From Brachionus plicatilis (taxonomy: Eukaryota; Rotifera; Eurotatoria; Ploima; Brachionidae), in contig QEOQ01000238.1 in the NCBI GenBank assembly GCA_010279815.1, positions 541,062 to 605,061 on the forward strand: DNA of 64,000 bases. The letters run 5' to 3'. The position numbers and the translations under genes are program-made. The notes below the pieces were generated by a model that was given only the letters and a program-made list of their open reading frames with translations, was not told the DNA's origin and searched no databases. Position 1 is the stretch's first letter. Each line of letters opens with the position of its first letter. This document shows, one piece after another, positions 1-10,537 of this stretch.

Positions 1-853
1 AGTATTTTTTCTAATATTTTTTATTATCTTTAATCTTATTTATCAAAAAATTAAGAATTTTTGTTCAATTTGTATTTGAAAATCACAATACTGAAAGGTC
101 CTTGTTAGATTTTCTTCACCAGTATATTTATTTTTCATAAATAACTACTGGATGGGATTTCTTTTATAATCTCTATCTTAGATAACAAAATTGATTTGGA
201 TTAATGGCCTGGACATTTTCAAATTTGTTTTTAGTAGATAATTTAAAGTTTTTTCGATAAATGGAGTGCACCATGAATTAGCTTATAAATACATAAAAAA
301 TAAATTATTATCAATTTATTTTAATTATATACATATGTTTATTTTACTTATATTTACTTATATTATTTTACTTAAAGTTATGTATATAATAAAGTTTTAC
401 ATAGGGTGGTTTTGAAGTTTGTTTCAATTCCATCATTTCAATTTAGAAAAACTTGAATAACTTTTTTACTAAACGAGATAATTTGGTTCTATAAAATGCT
501 TAATTATTATTATTATTATTATTTATTAGTTTAAAGCCTCATAGGCAAAATTACAAAGAATTACATTAAATTCGAGTTAAATTCACAATAATTTTTTTTA
601 TTTAAATTTTAATTTTTTTTAAATTTAAATTTATCAAAAATTCTAATTTTATCATTTTTTTGTATTTAAAAAAAATTTAAAAAGAAAAAATTCTTTTAAT
701 TTAACATTGACCACTTAAAGGCTTAAGTAAAAAATTTAACATATCAAAATAAAAATTTAAATTTTCATATGATTCAATTTTGATCTAAAAAAAACCCTAA
801 AACCCAACTATTATTTATTATTTTCCAACACCATTACTTTTTTGATACTCAAG
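1..853. other. AT-rich stretch, presumed Slit intron
   Basis: This stretch lies upstream of the first recognisable Slit exon and should be intronic sequence of that gene, because the exon at 854 is preceded by a pyrimidine-rich acceptor and an in-frame TGA (843-845). I searched it for further leucine-rich-repeat exons and saw none. It contains a short ATT microsatellite near 501-525 and otherwise only A/T-rich DNA. Confidence 0.5.
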
Positions 854-1017
854 AGCTCTGGGCCTGAATCCGCTGTTCTGTGACTGTAATCTTGCTTGGC
901 TGTCGACATGGATCAAAACCGATTATGTAGAGCCCGGAATAGCTCGGTGCACTGGACCAGCCCTACTATCCAACAAACTAGTTCTCACAACCCCCACACA
1001 CATGTTCACCTGTTCAT
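854..1017 (+). CDS. slit: Slit, exon encoding the last LRR C-terminal cap
   Basis: Not an open frame by length, but the translation (frame with codons at 855, 858 and so on) reads [19 protein letters not shown], followed by [23 protein letters not shown] and a final serine. This matches the fourth LRR-CT cap of Slit, whose family pattern is NPLYCDC..WL..W, EPGIARC, KLLLTTP, FTC. The four cap cysteines are present. The acceptor is CTCAAG just before 854 (phase 2). The donor is T|GTAAAC at 1018 (phase 1), which joins in frame to the acceptor before 4884: T plus AT gives a Tyr codon, then EHKAPLNCLNAC. Earlier LRR exons and the signal peptide must lie upstream of the window. The cap closes the LRR domain that binds Robo receptors. 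I am confident of homology and fairly sure of both borders. Confidence 0.88.
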
Positions 1018-1907
1018 GTAAACACCGATATTTTAATAAGGTTTGTTTTTAAATGGGTATTTATTAAAAAAAATTGTAAAAATAAAAATTAATTAAGAGG
1101 ATTAATTAATCTTAGTGGTGACTTAATTAAATAAAAACAATGCAAATATTCCTGATTTCCGACTTGGGAAATCATAGTTTGGCAAGGAATTTCTACTTTA
1201 ATTGTAGGAACTTCTGATTAAAATTGAGTTTTCCATCCGTTTGGTTTAGCAGTAAGTTAGAATAAAAAAAACGGAACATTTTGAATTTTTATTTTAGAGT
1301 GTTTGTTATAATTTTTATATTCCTTCAGATGATTTAAATAAGATTTCTGATGCTGATTTTAAGAGTTACCGATTATTTTGTTATTAATTTATATTTTTTT
1401 GAAACACTCAATAATTATTTTTATACTACTCAAAAACAATTTTTATGAACTCATTTTTGATTTCTTTGATAATAATATTGACAAAAAATAACTACCCAAA
1501 AAAAAATATTTTAGCATCCAAATAATTATTTTGATTAAAAGAAAAAATTTAAACAAAATGTATTAATCGTCATCTAAAAGTACTAGTTTTTATTTAAAAA
1601 GATGGATTGACAATTAATATAAGATAGAACTAAAAAGTATTAAAGAATATTTATTTTAATTAAATAGAACTTATAACTATTAATTGTCGATGAGAATAAT
1701 TAATCGGTTTAAATTTTAATTAATTGTTTCTTGAAAAAATTAAATGTCGAAAAAAATTTCATCAATTACTATTTAATAATGTACTAGAATCATTATAGGA
1801 ATTGCGTTCGTTTCAAGAGAGAAAAGTCATGTTATGAAGAATTTTTGTATTTCTTTCCATCTGAAGCATAACACATCAATTTAGGAAATATAAGAGGAGT
1901 AAGGTAA

Positions 1908-2404
1908 CTAAAAAAGATGGCACCTTGAAGTTAATGATCAATTCAAAAAGTTTATATTTAGATATTAAAATAAATCTTTGATTTAATTTTAATAATTTTA
2001 ATGTAACATAATTAACATTGTTATGTAGATTTAGAATTTAATAAGTATTTTCTCAATCCAATGATAAAATTGATTTTTAATTCATTTAAATGATTTTTTG
2101 AAAAGTTTATTTGAATTTTTTTATTTATTTTTGAATGCTAGATACAAATACTTTTGTAATAAAAAAATTCAAATAAACTTTACAATAAATCATTTAAATA
2201 AATTAAAAATCAATTTTATCAACGGATCGAGAAAATGTTTATTAAATTTTTTTTTATTATATAAATCTACATAACATGTAAATTATGTTACATTAAAATT
2301 ATTTAAATTAAATCAGAGATTTATTTTAATAACTAAAGATAAGCTTTTTGAATTGGAATGATATTTTGAGTTGATCAACAACTTCAAGATAACAAAAAGA
2401 TGCC
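1908..2404. repeat. Long foldback (inverted repeat) element
   Basis: Two arms of roughly 220-230 bp face each other around a spacer of about 35 bp near 2135-2170. Left-arm landmarks GATGGCACCTTGAAGTT, ATGTAACATAATTAACAT, TTATGTAGATTTA and ATGATAAAATTGATTTTTAA recur as reverse complements in the right arm, in mirror order. The arms have diverged, so this is an old MITE or a degenerate palindromic insertion. I saw no coding potential and no clear target-site duplication. Confidence 0.75.
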
Positions 2405-2610
2405 AAAAAAAATTAGTAAAAATTAATTAATTTTTTTTAATTTATATAAAAAAATTTTATGTAATTGATTTTTGAATTATTCTTGTTAACAAAATTTATT
2501 TATTTGTTAACAATATGATTTTTTTAAACTTGACTTTGTTGCGATGCATTAAATGACTTTTAACTTAATACTTATAATTTACGAATAAAACATTAAATTG
2601 ACTTTTATTC

Positions 2611-3642
2611 GGTTTAATTTTTTTGTGTCTGAATCAAAAAATGTATCCAATGTTGAAATAACATTGAAAAAGTGAGATGCTTCAAATATTTTTTAAAGTT
2701 TCAAAAAAAAAAAAAAAAATTTAAGTTTATATTGCAAGTATTTTCATATTCGAAATTTAACTCTTTAGTGAAATAGAATGAGTTTAATTTTTAAATAAAA
2801 ATTAAAAAAAAATTGAAAATTTTTTATTTAACTTTAAAATAATTTATTTAATTATTTGTTTAACCATAAATAAAAAACTCAATCTAGTCGCCTTGGTGAA
2901 CCATAGTTCACATATTACGCGAACAATTCTTGTTCCCGGGTTTGTGAACAATAAGTTCACCTAAATTTTTTGTTCACAAAAAGGTGAACCAAAATAGAAT
3001 TAGGTTATCAAATTTAATATAAAATTTCAAATTAAGTGAAAAACTTTTAGGTGAACAAATTGAATAGAATAGCTATTTAATAGAATGCCTAATTCTCGAA
3101 ACTTATATAAAAATAAAAAATGTAAATAATTAATTAAATAAAAAAAATAATTATAACTAATTTATTTGTTTTTTTTCTTTAATTTGAAGGATTAGAAAGA
3201 TTTAGAAATATCACTTGCTCTGATCTAGTTGAAATGGTATTACCCTTTTAACCCTTTTAACAATCTAAAATACCCAAATTCCCTCTCTACTTAAATCTGA
3301 GAACAAGAATTGTTCCCGTAATAGATGAACCATAGTTTACCTAAATGACTAGACCCGAAAAACTTTGTTATTTTCTTTAAAAATTTTGACTTTAGTGACA
3401 ATTGATGTTCGTTAGATACATTTTAACAAATACTCAATTAAAAAAATGGAAAACAGAGCGTAGATAGTTTTTTAAATTACAAATATTATCTTAAATATCA
3501 TCATATTACATAAGTCATAATTTAAAAAAAAAAAACAAGTTTTTTATAAAAAAAATTATTTTTTTATGTGAGACTGAAAAAAATAAAAATTTGAAACATC
3601 GCACTTTTTCAATGTTACTTCAGCATTGGATACATTTTGTAA
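2611..3642. mobile_element. Composite inverted-repeat element, copy 1
   Basis: The ends are inverted: the left end contains AAATGTATCCAATGTTGAAA and the right end GCATTGGATACATTTTGTAA. The same termini and interior recur at 59481-60801, including the internal landmark GGAAAACAGAGCGTAGATAG. In both copies an inner element with GTGAAC/GTTCAC ends sits in the middle. The right end of this copy lacks the last 20 or so bases seen in copy 2 and abuts a MULE remnant. No transposase is visible, so the superfamily is unassigned. Confidence 0.75.
2880..3356. mobile_element. Merlin-like MITE (GTGAAC family), nested
   Basis: This element lies inside the composite element. Its right end, read outward to inward, starts GGGTCTAGTC and its left end reads CAATCTAGTCG. 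It is flanked by AAAAAACT (2872-2879) and GAAAAACT (3357-3364), an 8-bp target duplication with one mismatch. Subterminal GTGAAC and GTTCAC motifs are repeated at both ends. The ends and motif spacing resemble the GTGATCA element at 53545 and the GTGACCA element at 62092, which carry Merlin-type features. Assignment to Merlin is inference from those relatives. Confidence 0.6.
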
Positions 3643-3647
3643 TGGGT

Positions 3648-4735
3648 GGTATTTAATTTATCATCAAATAATTTAATAAATAGCATCAAAATTTTATCAT
3701 CAAAAAAATAAAATTTATCATCAAAATATTTTTGTTTTTATCGCCAAAATTATTAAAATTTAATCAAAAATAAAAATTTGTATGTCTTATAAAAAAAATT
3801 CATCATCAAAATACACGAAAAATTAAATTAATTAATTAGAAAAGATACATCAAAATTATAATATAATAAAATCATAATAAATTAAAACATAAATTGTAAA
3901 AAACTCTCAATAAAGCTTTTTTGACTAGTTAAGGTCTACCACGAGTTCTTTTTTCACCAACATCAAGTGTCTTAACATTATCAGGAATTTTAGTTTTTTA
4001 TTTTTAACAGCAATATATATACAATGTTTGCATGTATAACTTTTTGAATAACTTGGACAATCACATGAAATTCTACCATATTCTAACCAATTATTTTCAT
4101 TTACATCAGCTGATAACTGTACGGTCCAGTAAGCACTTTCATAATTTATAAAATCATCAAAATTTTTCCATTTTTTTTTCAAATACGAATCTTGGACTTT
4201 TTTAACTAACTCTTGGTTTAATTTTAAAAGCGAACCTGTTGATTGAAAATAAAATGTACGAGTATTTGTGTGCAAAACTACTGGTTTAAATCTTAATAAA
4301 TCATATGCTAAAGTCCTTAATTTTAGATCAAATGCAGGTTTTGTTGAAAATTCTTTGTAATTATTGCTACCGGGAACTATATCATTTGACCAAGATTTTA
4401 TAGCTTTTTCCATTAAAGGAAAAAATCTATATATTGGCATAATCACTTAAAGCAACTGGATTTGACTCGTACAACATTTTTAAGGAATTAAATTTTTATT
4501 AAATTTTTGAAGAAAAATTTTCATTTAATTTTTTATATTTAGTTTTTTTGCTGCATAATTTTTTTAATTTGATCCACCATAAAAATATTTGATGAAAAAA
4601 AAAAATATTTTTGCTGATAAAAATTAAATTTTGATGGAATAATTATTTTCTAGATGATAATTTTGGCTAAAATTTTAATGCTAAATTAATATTTATTTGA
4701 TGATGAAAATTTTATAACTGTTTTGTAATTAATTA
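3648..4735 (-). mobile_element. MULE remnant with SWIM zinc finger
   Basis: A minus-strand frame (4446 to 3925) ends in a SWIM finger, CDCPSYSKSYTCKHC, typical of the C terminus of Mutator-like transposases. Just after it a one-base frameshift near 3975 separates VKTLDVGEKRTRGRP, the usual basic AT-hook-like tail, from the open frame. The catalytic domain is missing. Short motifs (TCATCAAA / TTTGATGA) are scattered in opposite orientation near the two ends (about 3660-3760 and 4560-4720), as expected for subterminal transposase-binding repeats. It is a dead, internally deleted element lying antisense in the Slit intron. Confidence 0.75.
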
Positions 4736-4883
4736 ATTTATCAAAAAATTAGACCATTTTAATTGACGATTTATCTTTTTTAAATGACGATTTAAAAATA
4801 ATTCTTAAAAAAAAATACCCATTTAACAATAATCCTTTTAATAAATAAAGAAAAAAAATTCTTCACCCATTTACCCCAATTAG

Positions 4884-6733
4884 ATGAACACAAGGCGCCA
4901 CTGAATTGTCTCAACGCATGTTACCAGCACTCGTGCCTCAACAATGCCACCTGTGTACCGGACCTGGTCACCAAAGAATACCATTGCCAATGTCCCAGCG
5001 GTTTTTATGGACCAAGATGTGAAAAGCTGATGGACTCGTGCTATGGCGAGCCCTGCATGAACAATGGAAAGTGCAGCGCCATGGGAAAAAACTACAAATG
5101 CGAGTGCACAGCCGGCTGGCAAGGCACCAATTGTGAAATAAACACCAACGACTGCAGATCGTCACCATGCTTGAACAACGCCACCTGCATCGACAAACTA
5201 GCTGACTACCAATGCGACTGTCCCGCTCCATACACTGGCAAAAATTGTCAAACCAAACTAGACTGGTGCTCTTCGCCCCAATCTAACCCGTGTCTAAACA
5301 AAGGCATCTGCATCCGGAGCGCAGACTCCTACCGGTGCAAGTGTCCCACAGGCTTTGACGGCCACCATTGCCAAACCCAAGTCAACTGGTGTCTAAATCA
5401 CCAGTGCAAAAATGCAATTTGTCTCAACCTCTCACACAATTACACCTGCAAGTGCCATCCAGGCTACTCTGGCCGCCACTGTGACCAACCAAAGCCCATG
5501 GCTCTGGCCCTCCAGTCTTCCCACAAGGACCAGCTGATCGGCTGCACTTTCAACGACTGTCTCAACGGAGGCATCTGCTTCAGAACAACTACAAATGGTC
5601 GCATTGAGCCAAAAACTTGGTGCAAATGCAAACCAGGCTACATTGGTCAAAAGTGTGAAACACTCAAAAGTGTCAAGTTGGACTACGAAGACTCGTATGT
5701 GGAACTAGACTCTCAGGACACAGAAAACACTCTGAACATCACACTAAGCTTTGTGACACTGAACAAAAACTGCATACTGCTCTACCATGGATCCAAGGCC
5801 AAAAAGCACATGTCCCTTGAGCTTAGCGATGGCCGACTAAGGCTCAGCTTTGACCTGGGCGACTCTCAGACCAACACGTTGACCAGCCACTCGCAACTAA
5901 ACGATGCCAAAGAGCACACAATTCAGCTGGTGTTGTCCAAACGAAATCTAAGTCTGACCATTGTGGACAAGCATGAGAACAAGTTTGTAGTGGACTCGGG
6001 CGGACCAAGCGCCTATTTGAATGTGGGCTATGAGCCAGTGTATGTGGGTGGTGTGCCAAACTCTGTGCAGAGGAGAATAGTCCAGTTGGGCCATGTGAAG
6101 AATACATCGAGTCTGAGCGGATGTATAACCAGTTTGTATGTGAATTCGGAACTGAAGAACATGGCATTGGTGGAGTATGCGCACAAGGTGAAGCCTGGCT
6201 GTGGATTCAAGGAGGCGTGCTATGAGAGCCCGTGCCAAAATGGCGCCCAGTGCAGACCCGTTTTTGGTCTGAACACTGACTTTAGGTGCGAGTGTGGAGA
6301 GGAGTTTGCCGGAAGGTTTTGTGAGAGGAGAAAGATGAACAGTGTGAGGTACCGGGCTGCGCCGCTGTTGGGCGCCAAAGGACCGAGGAAAAATGTGAAA
6401 AAAGAGACTGGTTGTTCAGTAAAAGTGATGTATGATTTTTACGCGGACTCGGCTAGTGGGTGCCGGACCAAGCGCAGGATTCGAATGCTCAAGTGTGAGG
6501 GCAAGTGTGCTAGGAATGAGCTCAGGCAGTTTAAGTCAATGAATGCTTTTGGATATGTGATCGGCACGAATAGTAGGCAAGGTGTTCGGTCGGCTGGTGA
6601 GTGCTGTGTGCCGGTAAAGACTAGGAATAGACGCGTCAAATTGTTTTGCGAGGACGGCACCACATTTCTGAAGACTATTGAGCTGGTGAGGCGATGTTCG
6701 TGTTCAAATAAGTGTGAATCAAATTATGTGTAA
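4884..6733 (+). CDS. slit: Slit guidance ligand, C-terminal exon (EGF, LamG, CTCK)
   Basis: This single large exon encodes the C-terminal two thirds of Slit, a secreted ligand for Robo receptors in axon guidance and cell migration. In order it carries six EGF repeats (starting NCLNACYQHSC, DSCYGEPC, NDCRSSPC, DWCSSPQSNPC, NWCLNHQC, GCTFNDC), a laminin G domain (from about 5665), one further EGF (ACYESPCQNGAQC, about 6216-6335) and a cystine-knot CT domain (from CSVKVMYDFYA to the end) with its closing CSCSNKC. The reading frame is open upstream of the first Met codon at 5030, so that Met is not the start. The acceptor AATTAG at 4878-4883 fits the phase-1 donor of the upstream exon. One EGF after LamG, against three in vertebrate Slits, matches protostome Slit. 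Stop TAA is at 6731. GC content is clearly higher than its surroundings. Confidence 0.95.
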
Positions 6734-6797
6734 ATAGGAAAAAGTGAAGAGTTTTGTTTTTAAGTTTTTATTATTAAATTTTTTTTTTTTTTTAAAT

Positions 6798-6803
6798 AAT
6801 AAA
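6798..6803 (+). promoter_or_regulatory. Probable Slit polyadenylation signal
   Basis: AATAAA lies 65 bp after the Slit stop codon and is the first such hexamer in the 3' region. It sits just upstream of a solo LTR insertion. Confidence 0.5.
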
Positions 6804-6819
6804 TAATTCTAAAAAATTG

Positions 6820-7031
6820 TGTAATGGATGGGGATCTTGGCCGAAAAGGCCGCTGGGATAAATGAGAAACGTTAAGTGGGGAGAAATACTTTATTATTCT
6901 TATTTCTTTATTTAAAAAAAAAAACAATCTCTTTTATAGTGAGAGTGTCAATGTTCACACTCTCAACGTTGATAACTCGACCAATGTTAAGTAACTATTC
7001 GTCAAGGTGGCAGAGGAATCGGTTTATTACA
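6820..7031 (-). mobile_element. Solo LTR, copy A
   Basis: A 212-bp sequence bounded by TGTAAT and ATTACA and flanked by a perfect 4-bp duplication ATTG (6816-6819 and 7032-7035). Read on the minus strand it has LTR layout: TG start, a TATA box in CTCACTATAAAAGAG, an AATAAAG polyadenylation motif downstream, a small GGCCTTTTCGGCC hairpin, and CA end. A second copy at 9019-9238 has its own target duplication, so both are solo LTRs rather than one full element. The parent retrotransposon is not in the window. Confidence 0.8.
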
Positions 7032-7074
7032 ATTGATTAATTTTTTCATGCTTAAAAATTTTTTATTTGAAAAA

Positions 7075-7200
7075 TTTAGAGTCATAGCGACGTTGTGAAC
7101 AATTGATCACCAAAAAATTTGATCACGGGTATCATCACGACAATGTGATCTCAACTGATCACAAAATCAGTGATCGTTTTCAAAAGATCACAAAATGTTT
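7075..7200. repeat. End fragment of the GTGATCA Merlin-like family
   Basis: The segment has clustered GATCAC/GTGATC motifs and the order of landmarks (GAGTCAT, TTGTGA, GATCACCAAAAAATTTGATCAC, GGGTATCAT, TGATCACAAAATCAGTGATC) follows the left terminus of the complete element at 53545. No matching second end was found nearby, so it is a one-ended remnant. Confidence 0.6.
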
Positions 7201-8219
7201 ACATTTTTTTGAAATGAAAAAAAAATAAAAATTTCATAAATTTCTTATTATTTTGATATTTGAATCCAATGCTTTTAATGCTTAATTCTTCTTTAATATA
7301 ATTTCAAAATAATCTGAATACCAAAAAGCCTACTTGACTAAAACATATCTTTTGATTAAGCCAAGAAATAAATGAAAATGAAGATATTAAGCTCTTTGGC
7401 AAAATAAGCGAGCAAAATTTGGCATTGTCTCAACAATTTTGTAGTGGCATATGATTATCGCTTCAGTAAAAATAATAAAATTAATCAGTAAATATAATAT
7501 TTAATTCAATAGAAATGATTATCCCATCAGTAAATTTTAAACAGAAAATTTTTTTCAGAAAAATTGCTTTTTTGGCTATTAATAAAAACAATTTATTCAG
7601 CAAATTCCTAGGTATTAAAATTGGGTAAAAACCTTTTGACAACAAAAAATCTGCTTTCTACACCCAAAAAAAAGATTTTCACAACCAAAAAAAAATTCCT
7701 GATCAAAAGTACTCAATTTTTGAAAAATGAATAAATTTTTTTATAAATCAAATAAATAATGATTTTTACACTTATTTAATTTTTACAGTATTTTAAACTT
7801 TTTTTTAGATTTTGGAGGTCTTCCTCTCTTTTTAAATATAACTTACGTAAAAAAAAGGAAATTTTTTTTTGATTGAGATAAAAAGTTAAATAGATAATTA
7901 ATTAAATTGAATAATTGACTTAAAATAAATAATTTTTTTTTGTATATTGTCCACATATTTTTCTAATTGTCCAGGTAATTTAAAAAAAAAAATTTTTATT
8001 AAAAATTTGTCCACCAATCAGACATATATGATTGTCCATGCACAATTGTCCGGGAAGGGTACAAGACCCTTAAAAATATGTATTCTGTTACTCTCTTTCA
8101 AAATTTATCTGATTTTAATTTTAAAATTTCTCCACTTTTTAACTTAAATTATTTTTACTTTATTTTTTTCTTATTTGTAATTTTTGTTTTATTTTTTTAA
8201 ACTTTATTTTTTTTAATCT
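7201..8219. other. AT-rich region with CAGTAAAT motifs
   Basis: No gene seen. Between about 7460 and 7610 there are several CAGTAAAT/TCAGCAAAT motifs. Similar motifs in the opposite orientation occur at 10190-10480. The two zones may be the subterminal arrays of one MULE now split by later insertions. Confidence 0.4.
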
Positions 8220-8275
8220 TAATCTGAAGGAGCTTTAACTCGGTACAGATAAAACAAATAAATAAAATAAATAAA
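8220..8275 (-). repeat. Short dispersed repeat (CTGTACCGAGCT family)
   Basis: The segment reads, on the minus strand, TTATCTGTACCGAGTTAAAG followed by CTCCTTCAGATT, adjacent to A-rich microsatellite DNA. The same 35-40 bp core occurs at 11617, 28809, 36655 and 59722, and its inverted tail at 37204. It looks like a terminal piece of a dispersed (possibly SINE-like) family. Confidence 0.65.
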
Positions 8276-8588
8276 TAAGAAAGTCAGATTTGATTTATGT
8301 ATCAAAGTCTGAGTTTACTATTTTTGCATTTTAGAATTCCATATCATGGCGAAAGTTCCAATCCAAGATAACTCAGTTACGACATCATCTATGGACGTTA
8401 TTTCTTCTGCTAGGAATTTTTTTCACCTGCTTTTAAAATTATGTTTATGAAAGCAAATATAAAAGTAAAAAAAAATAACCATAAAATTTTTATTAAAATT
8501 TTATTCATATTAAAGTTGAAAAGGAGAATAAAAAAATTAAGCTTAGTACCGACAAAAAATATAAAAATTTCATATGGAAATATCAATT

Positions 8589-9018
8589 TTAGTTTTTTAG
8601 CTCTCTTTTTGATTTTCTGACAGAACTATTTTCTGTATTTCTTTTTATAGTTGTAGAACCACGAGGTCTGCCACGACGTTTTGGAACATTTGAAGATTTT
8701 TGTGCATCAGCTTGATAATTTTGACCAAAATTTAAATCAATCGGTTCATCTAATTGTAAAGGATTTGATGAGTTTTCACTATTTATAACATTGGATAAAA
8801 CGTTATACTCTTGAAGCGAATTTTCCAAAGGAGTAGCTTGTTGTTGTTGCTGTTGCTGCTCTTCTTGTTGTAACTGTTGCTGTTGAGATTCAGATGGTTG
8901 AATTTGTAAAGATTTTTTTGTTTTTCCAGGATTACCCTTTTTTCTTTTTTGACCTAATGGAACATCATGTGCATTTGGATGCCATTCGAGTTTTTTTTCT
9001 TTACAAGATAATATATGT
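8589..9018 (-). pseudogene. MULE transposase C-terminal fragment
   Basis: A minus-strand frame, open from the LTR insertion point at 9018 down to the stop at 8589, reads HILSCKEKKLEWHPNAHDVP then GQKRKKGNPGKTKKSL. It continues into a glutamine-rich linker (QQQLQQEEQQQQQQQ) and an AT-hook (RRGRPRGS). This is the end of a SWIM finger plus the basic tail usual in Mutator-like transposases, with an added Q-rich/AT-hook extension. A solo LTR cuts the frame at 9019, so it is dead. Translation initiation at the internal TTG at 8828 is not credible. Confidence 0.7.
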
Positions 9019-9238
9019 TGTAATGGATGGGGATTTTGGCCGAAAAGGCCGCTGGGATAAATGAGAAACGTTAAATGGGGGAGAAAATACTTTATTATTC
9101 ATCTAAATCTTATTATAAAAAAACAATCTTCTTTTATAGTGAGAGTGTCGATGTGCACTCTCACTATAAAAGAAGTTGAGAACTCGACGAATGTAAAGTA
9201 ACTATTCGTCGAGGTGGCGAATGAATTGGTTTATTACA
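9019..9238 (-). mobile_element. Solo LTR, copy B
   Basis: A 220-bp relative of the LTR at 6820, again TGTAAT...ATTACA, flanked by a perfect 4-bp duplication ATGT (9015-9018 and 9239-9242). On the minus strand it carries the TATA-like CTATAAAAG and a downstream AATAAAG. Unlike copy A, it holds a near-perfect 20-bp inverted repeat (CTTCTTTTATAGTGAGAGTG and its complement, about 9131-9178) that duplicates the TATA box in both orientations. It interrupts a MULE fragment. Confidence 0.8.
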
Positions 9239-9417
9239 ATGTTAATAACTATAGTAATTAACTATGGATGTAAATTCATTACTAGTTGAGTTAGCCATTT
9301 TTGTATGAATTCAAGTTTTAGTTTTAATAATAAATCAATTGAGAGTTAATTAAAACCATGTTCTTTTTTTTATTTATTTGTATATAAAATAATGTTCTGA
9401 AGTTATCAATTTTTTGT

Positions 9418-10083
9418 TTATACCGTATACCCTTGCAGTGAGATCCGTGCCCTTAAACCCGAATATCAGGTTTTAAACCATGCGCCGACTTCTATCTAAC
9501 CCATGTTATAATGATATTAATAAGAAGACCATGTCTTTAAACCTGGTATTAGGGTTTAAGTGCATCATTTATAACCAAAAATCAAAACAGGTGAATCAAC
9601 CGATGTACTAACTCCATCATCAGCAACTATTCCATCATCGACCACCCAAAAACTCAACAAAAAAAAAACCCCAATAAGTAGTCGAGTAATTTTTAAAATT
9701 TTTCATCATTTTAACCTTTGAATTTCGATTTTTTATAATATTTCTTAATTTTTGTACCCGCACCTATATACGAAACTTATATTTTTGTAATTAAAAAAAT
9801 AATTAAAATTATTTATTTATTTTAAAATTGTTTTAATTTTTACCCCAGCTCTTAAAACCAAAACCTAAATTTAGCGCTCTCGTAGATTTTATTTTTTAAC
9901 GCTGCTTTTGAATCTGATTTTTGGTTATAAATGATGCACTTAAACCCTAATACCAGGTTTAAAGACATGGTCTTCTTATTAATATCACTATAACATGGGT
10001 TAGATGGTAGTCGGCGCATGGTCTAAAACCTGATATTCGGGTTTAAGGGCACGCATCTCACTGCAAGGGTATACGGTATATCC
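9418..10083. mobile_element. Foldback MITE with ~165-bp terminal inverted repeats
   Basis: Left arm (about 9420-9586) and right arm (about 9917-10081) are almost exact reverse complements. Both ends carry TACCGTATACCCTTGCAG and its complement, and TTAAACCTGGTATTAGGGTT and its complement lie deeper in the arms. The element is flanked by TA (or TATA). The 330-bp centre has no recognisable gene. TA-flanked, long-arm structure suggests a Tc1/mariner-type or other TA-targeting non-autonomous element; the superfamily is not certain. Confidence 0.85.
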
Positions 10084-10189
10084 TTTTCAAGTTAGTTAAT
10101 TAAGTAATTCATTATTTAATTTTTAAGGAAGCATTAAAAAAAAATTTAGCCTGGACGCCCGAAAAATGCTAAAAGAGCACTCATCAAAC

Positions 10190-10500
10190 AGTAATTTTAC
10201 TGTCAGTTAACTAAAATTCAATAAATTTCCTGAATAAATAAATGTTTTTGCTATTTCTTTTTAATTAATATACTGAAGTATATTTACTGATTTAATTCTA
10301 TTATATTAACTGAGCATTTAGTAATTTTTTTGAAGTTATTACTATTATTTTTATTATTTTACTAATTAATTTTTACTGCAGATTAAAATACTTTTGCTAA
10401 GAAAATTTAATAAATTTACTGAATAAATAAATATTTTTGCTATTTCTTTTTAAATATTTTTAAAGTACATTTACTGATAAAATATACATTATTTTAATTA
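10190..10500. repeat. Direct repeat and CAGTAAAT-type motif cluster
   Basis: Two copies of a segment of about 80 bp containing TGAATAAATAAAT and TTTTGCTATTTCTTTTTAA start near 10209 and 10409. Motifs ATTTACTG/TTTACTGA are interspersed. They may be subterminal transposase-binding repeats of the Merlin relic that begins next to them, or of the older MULE whose tail is at 8589-9018. Confidence 0.55.
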
Positions 10501-10537
10501 CCATATAATATTTTGTCTTTTTTATTAGTCCTAAATG

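Larger units (their letters stand above)
1018..4883 (+). other. Slit intron filled with transposons
   Basis: A 3866-nt phase-1 intron bounded by GT (1018) and AG (4882-4883). It holds, in order, a long foldback palindrome (1908-2404), a composite inverted-repeat element with a nested Merlin-like element (2611-3642), and a MULE remnant with a SWIM zinc finger on the opposite strand (about 3648-4735). The rest is A/T-rich DNA without a gene. Confidence 0.8.

Noticed and set aside
4880..6663. Several minus-strand open frames of 60-107 codons
   Set aside because: They are antisense shadows of the GC-richer Slit exon; none resembles a protein.
6820..9238. A full LTR retrotransposon with LTRs at 6820 and 9019
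   Set aside because: Each LTR has its own 4-bp target duplication (ATTG, ATGT), and the DNA between holds a MULE tail, not gag-pol.
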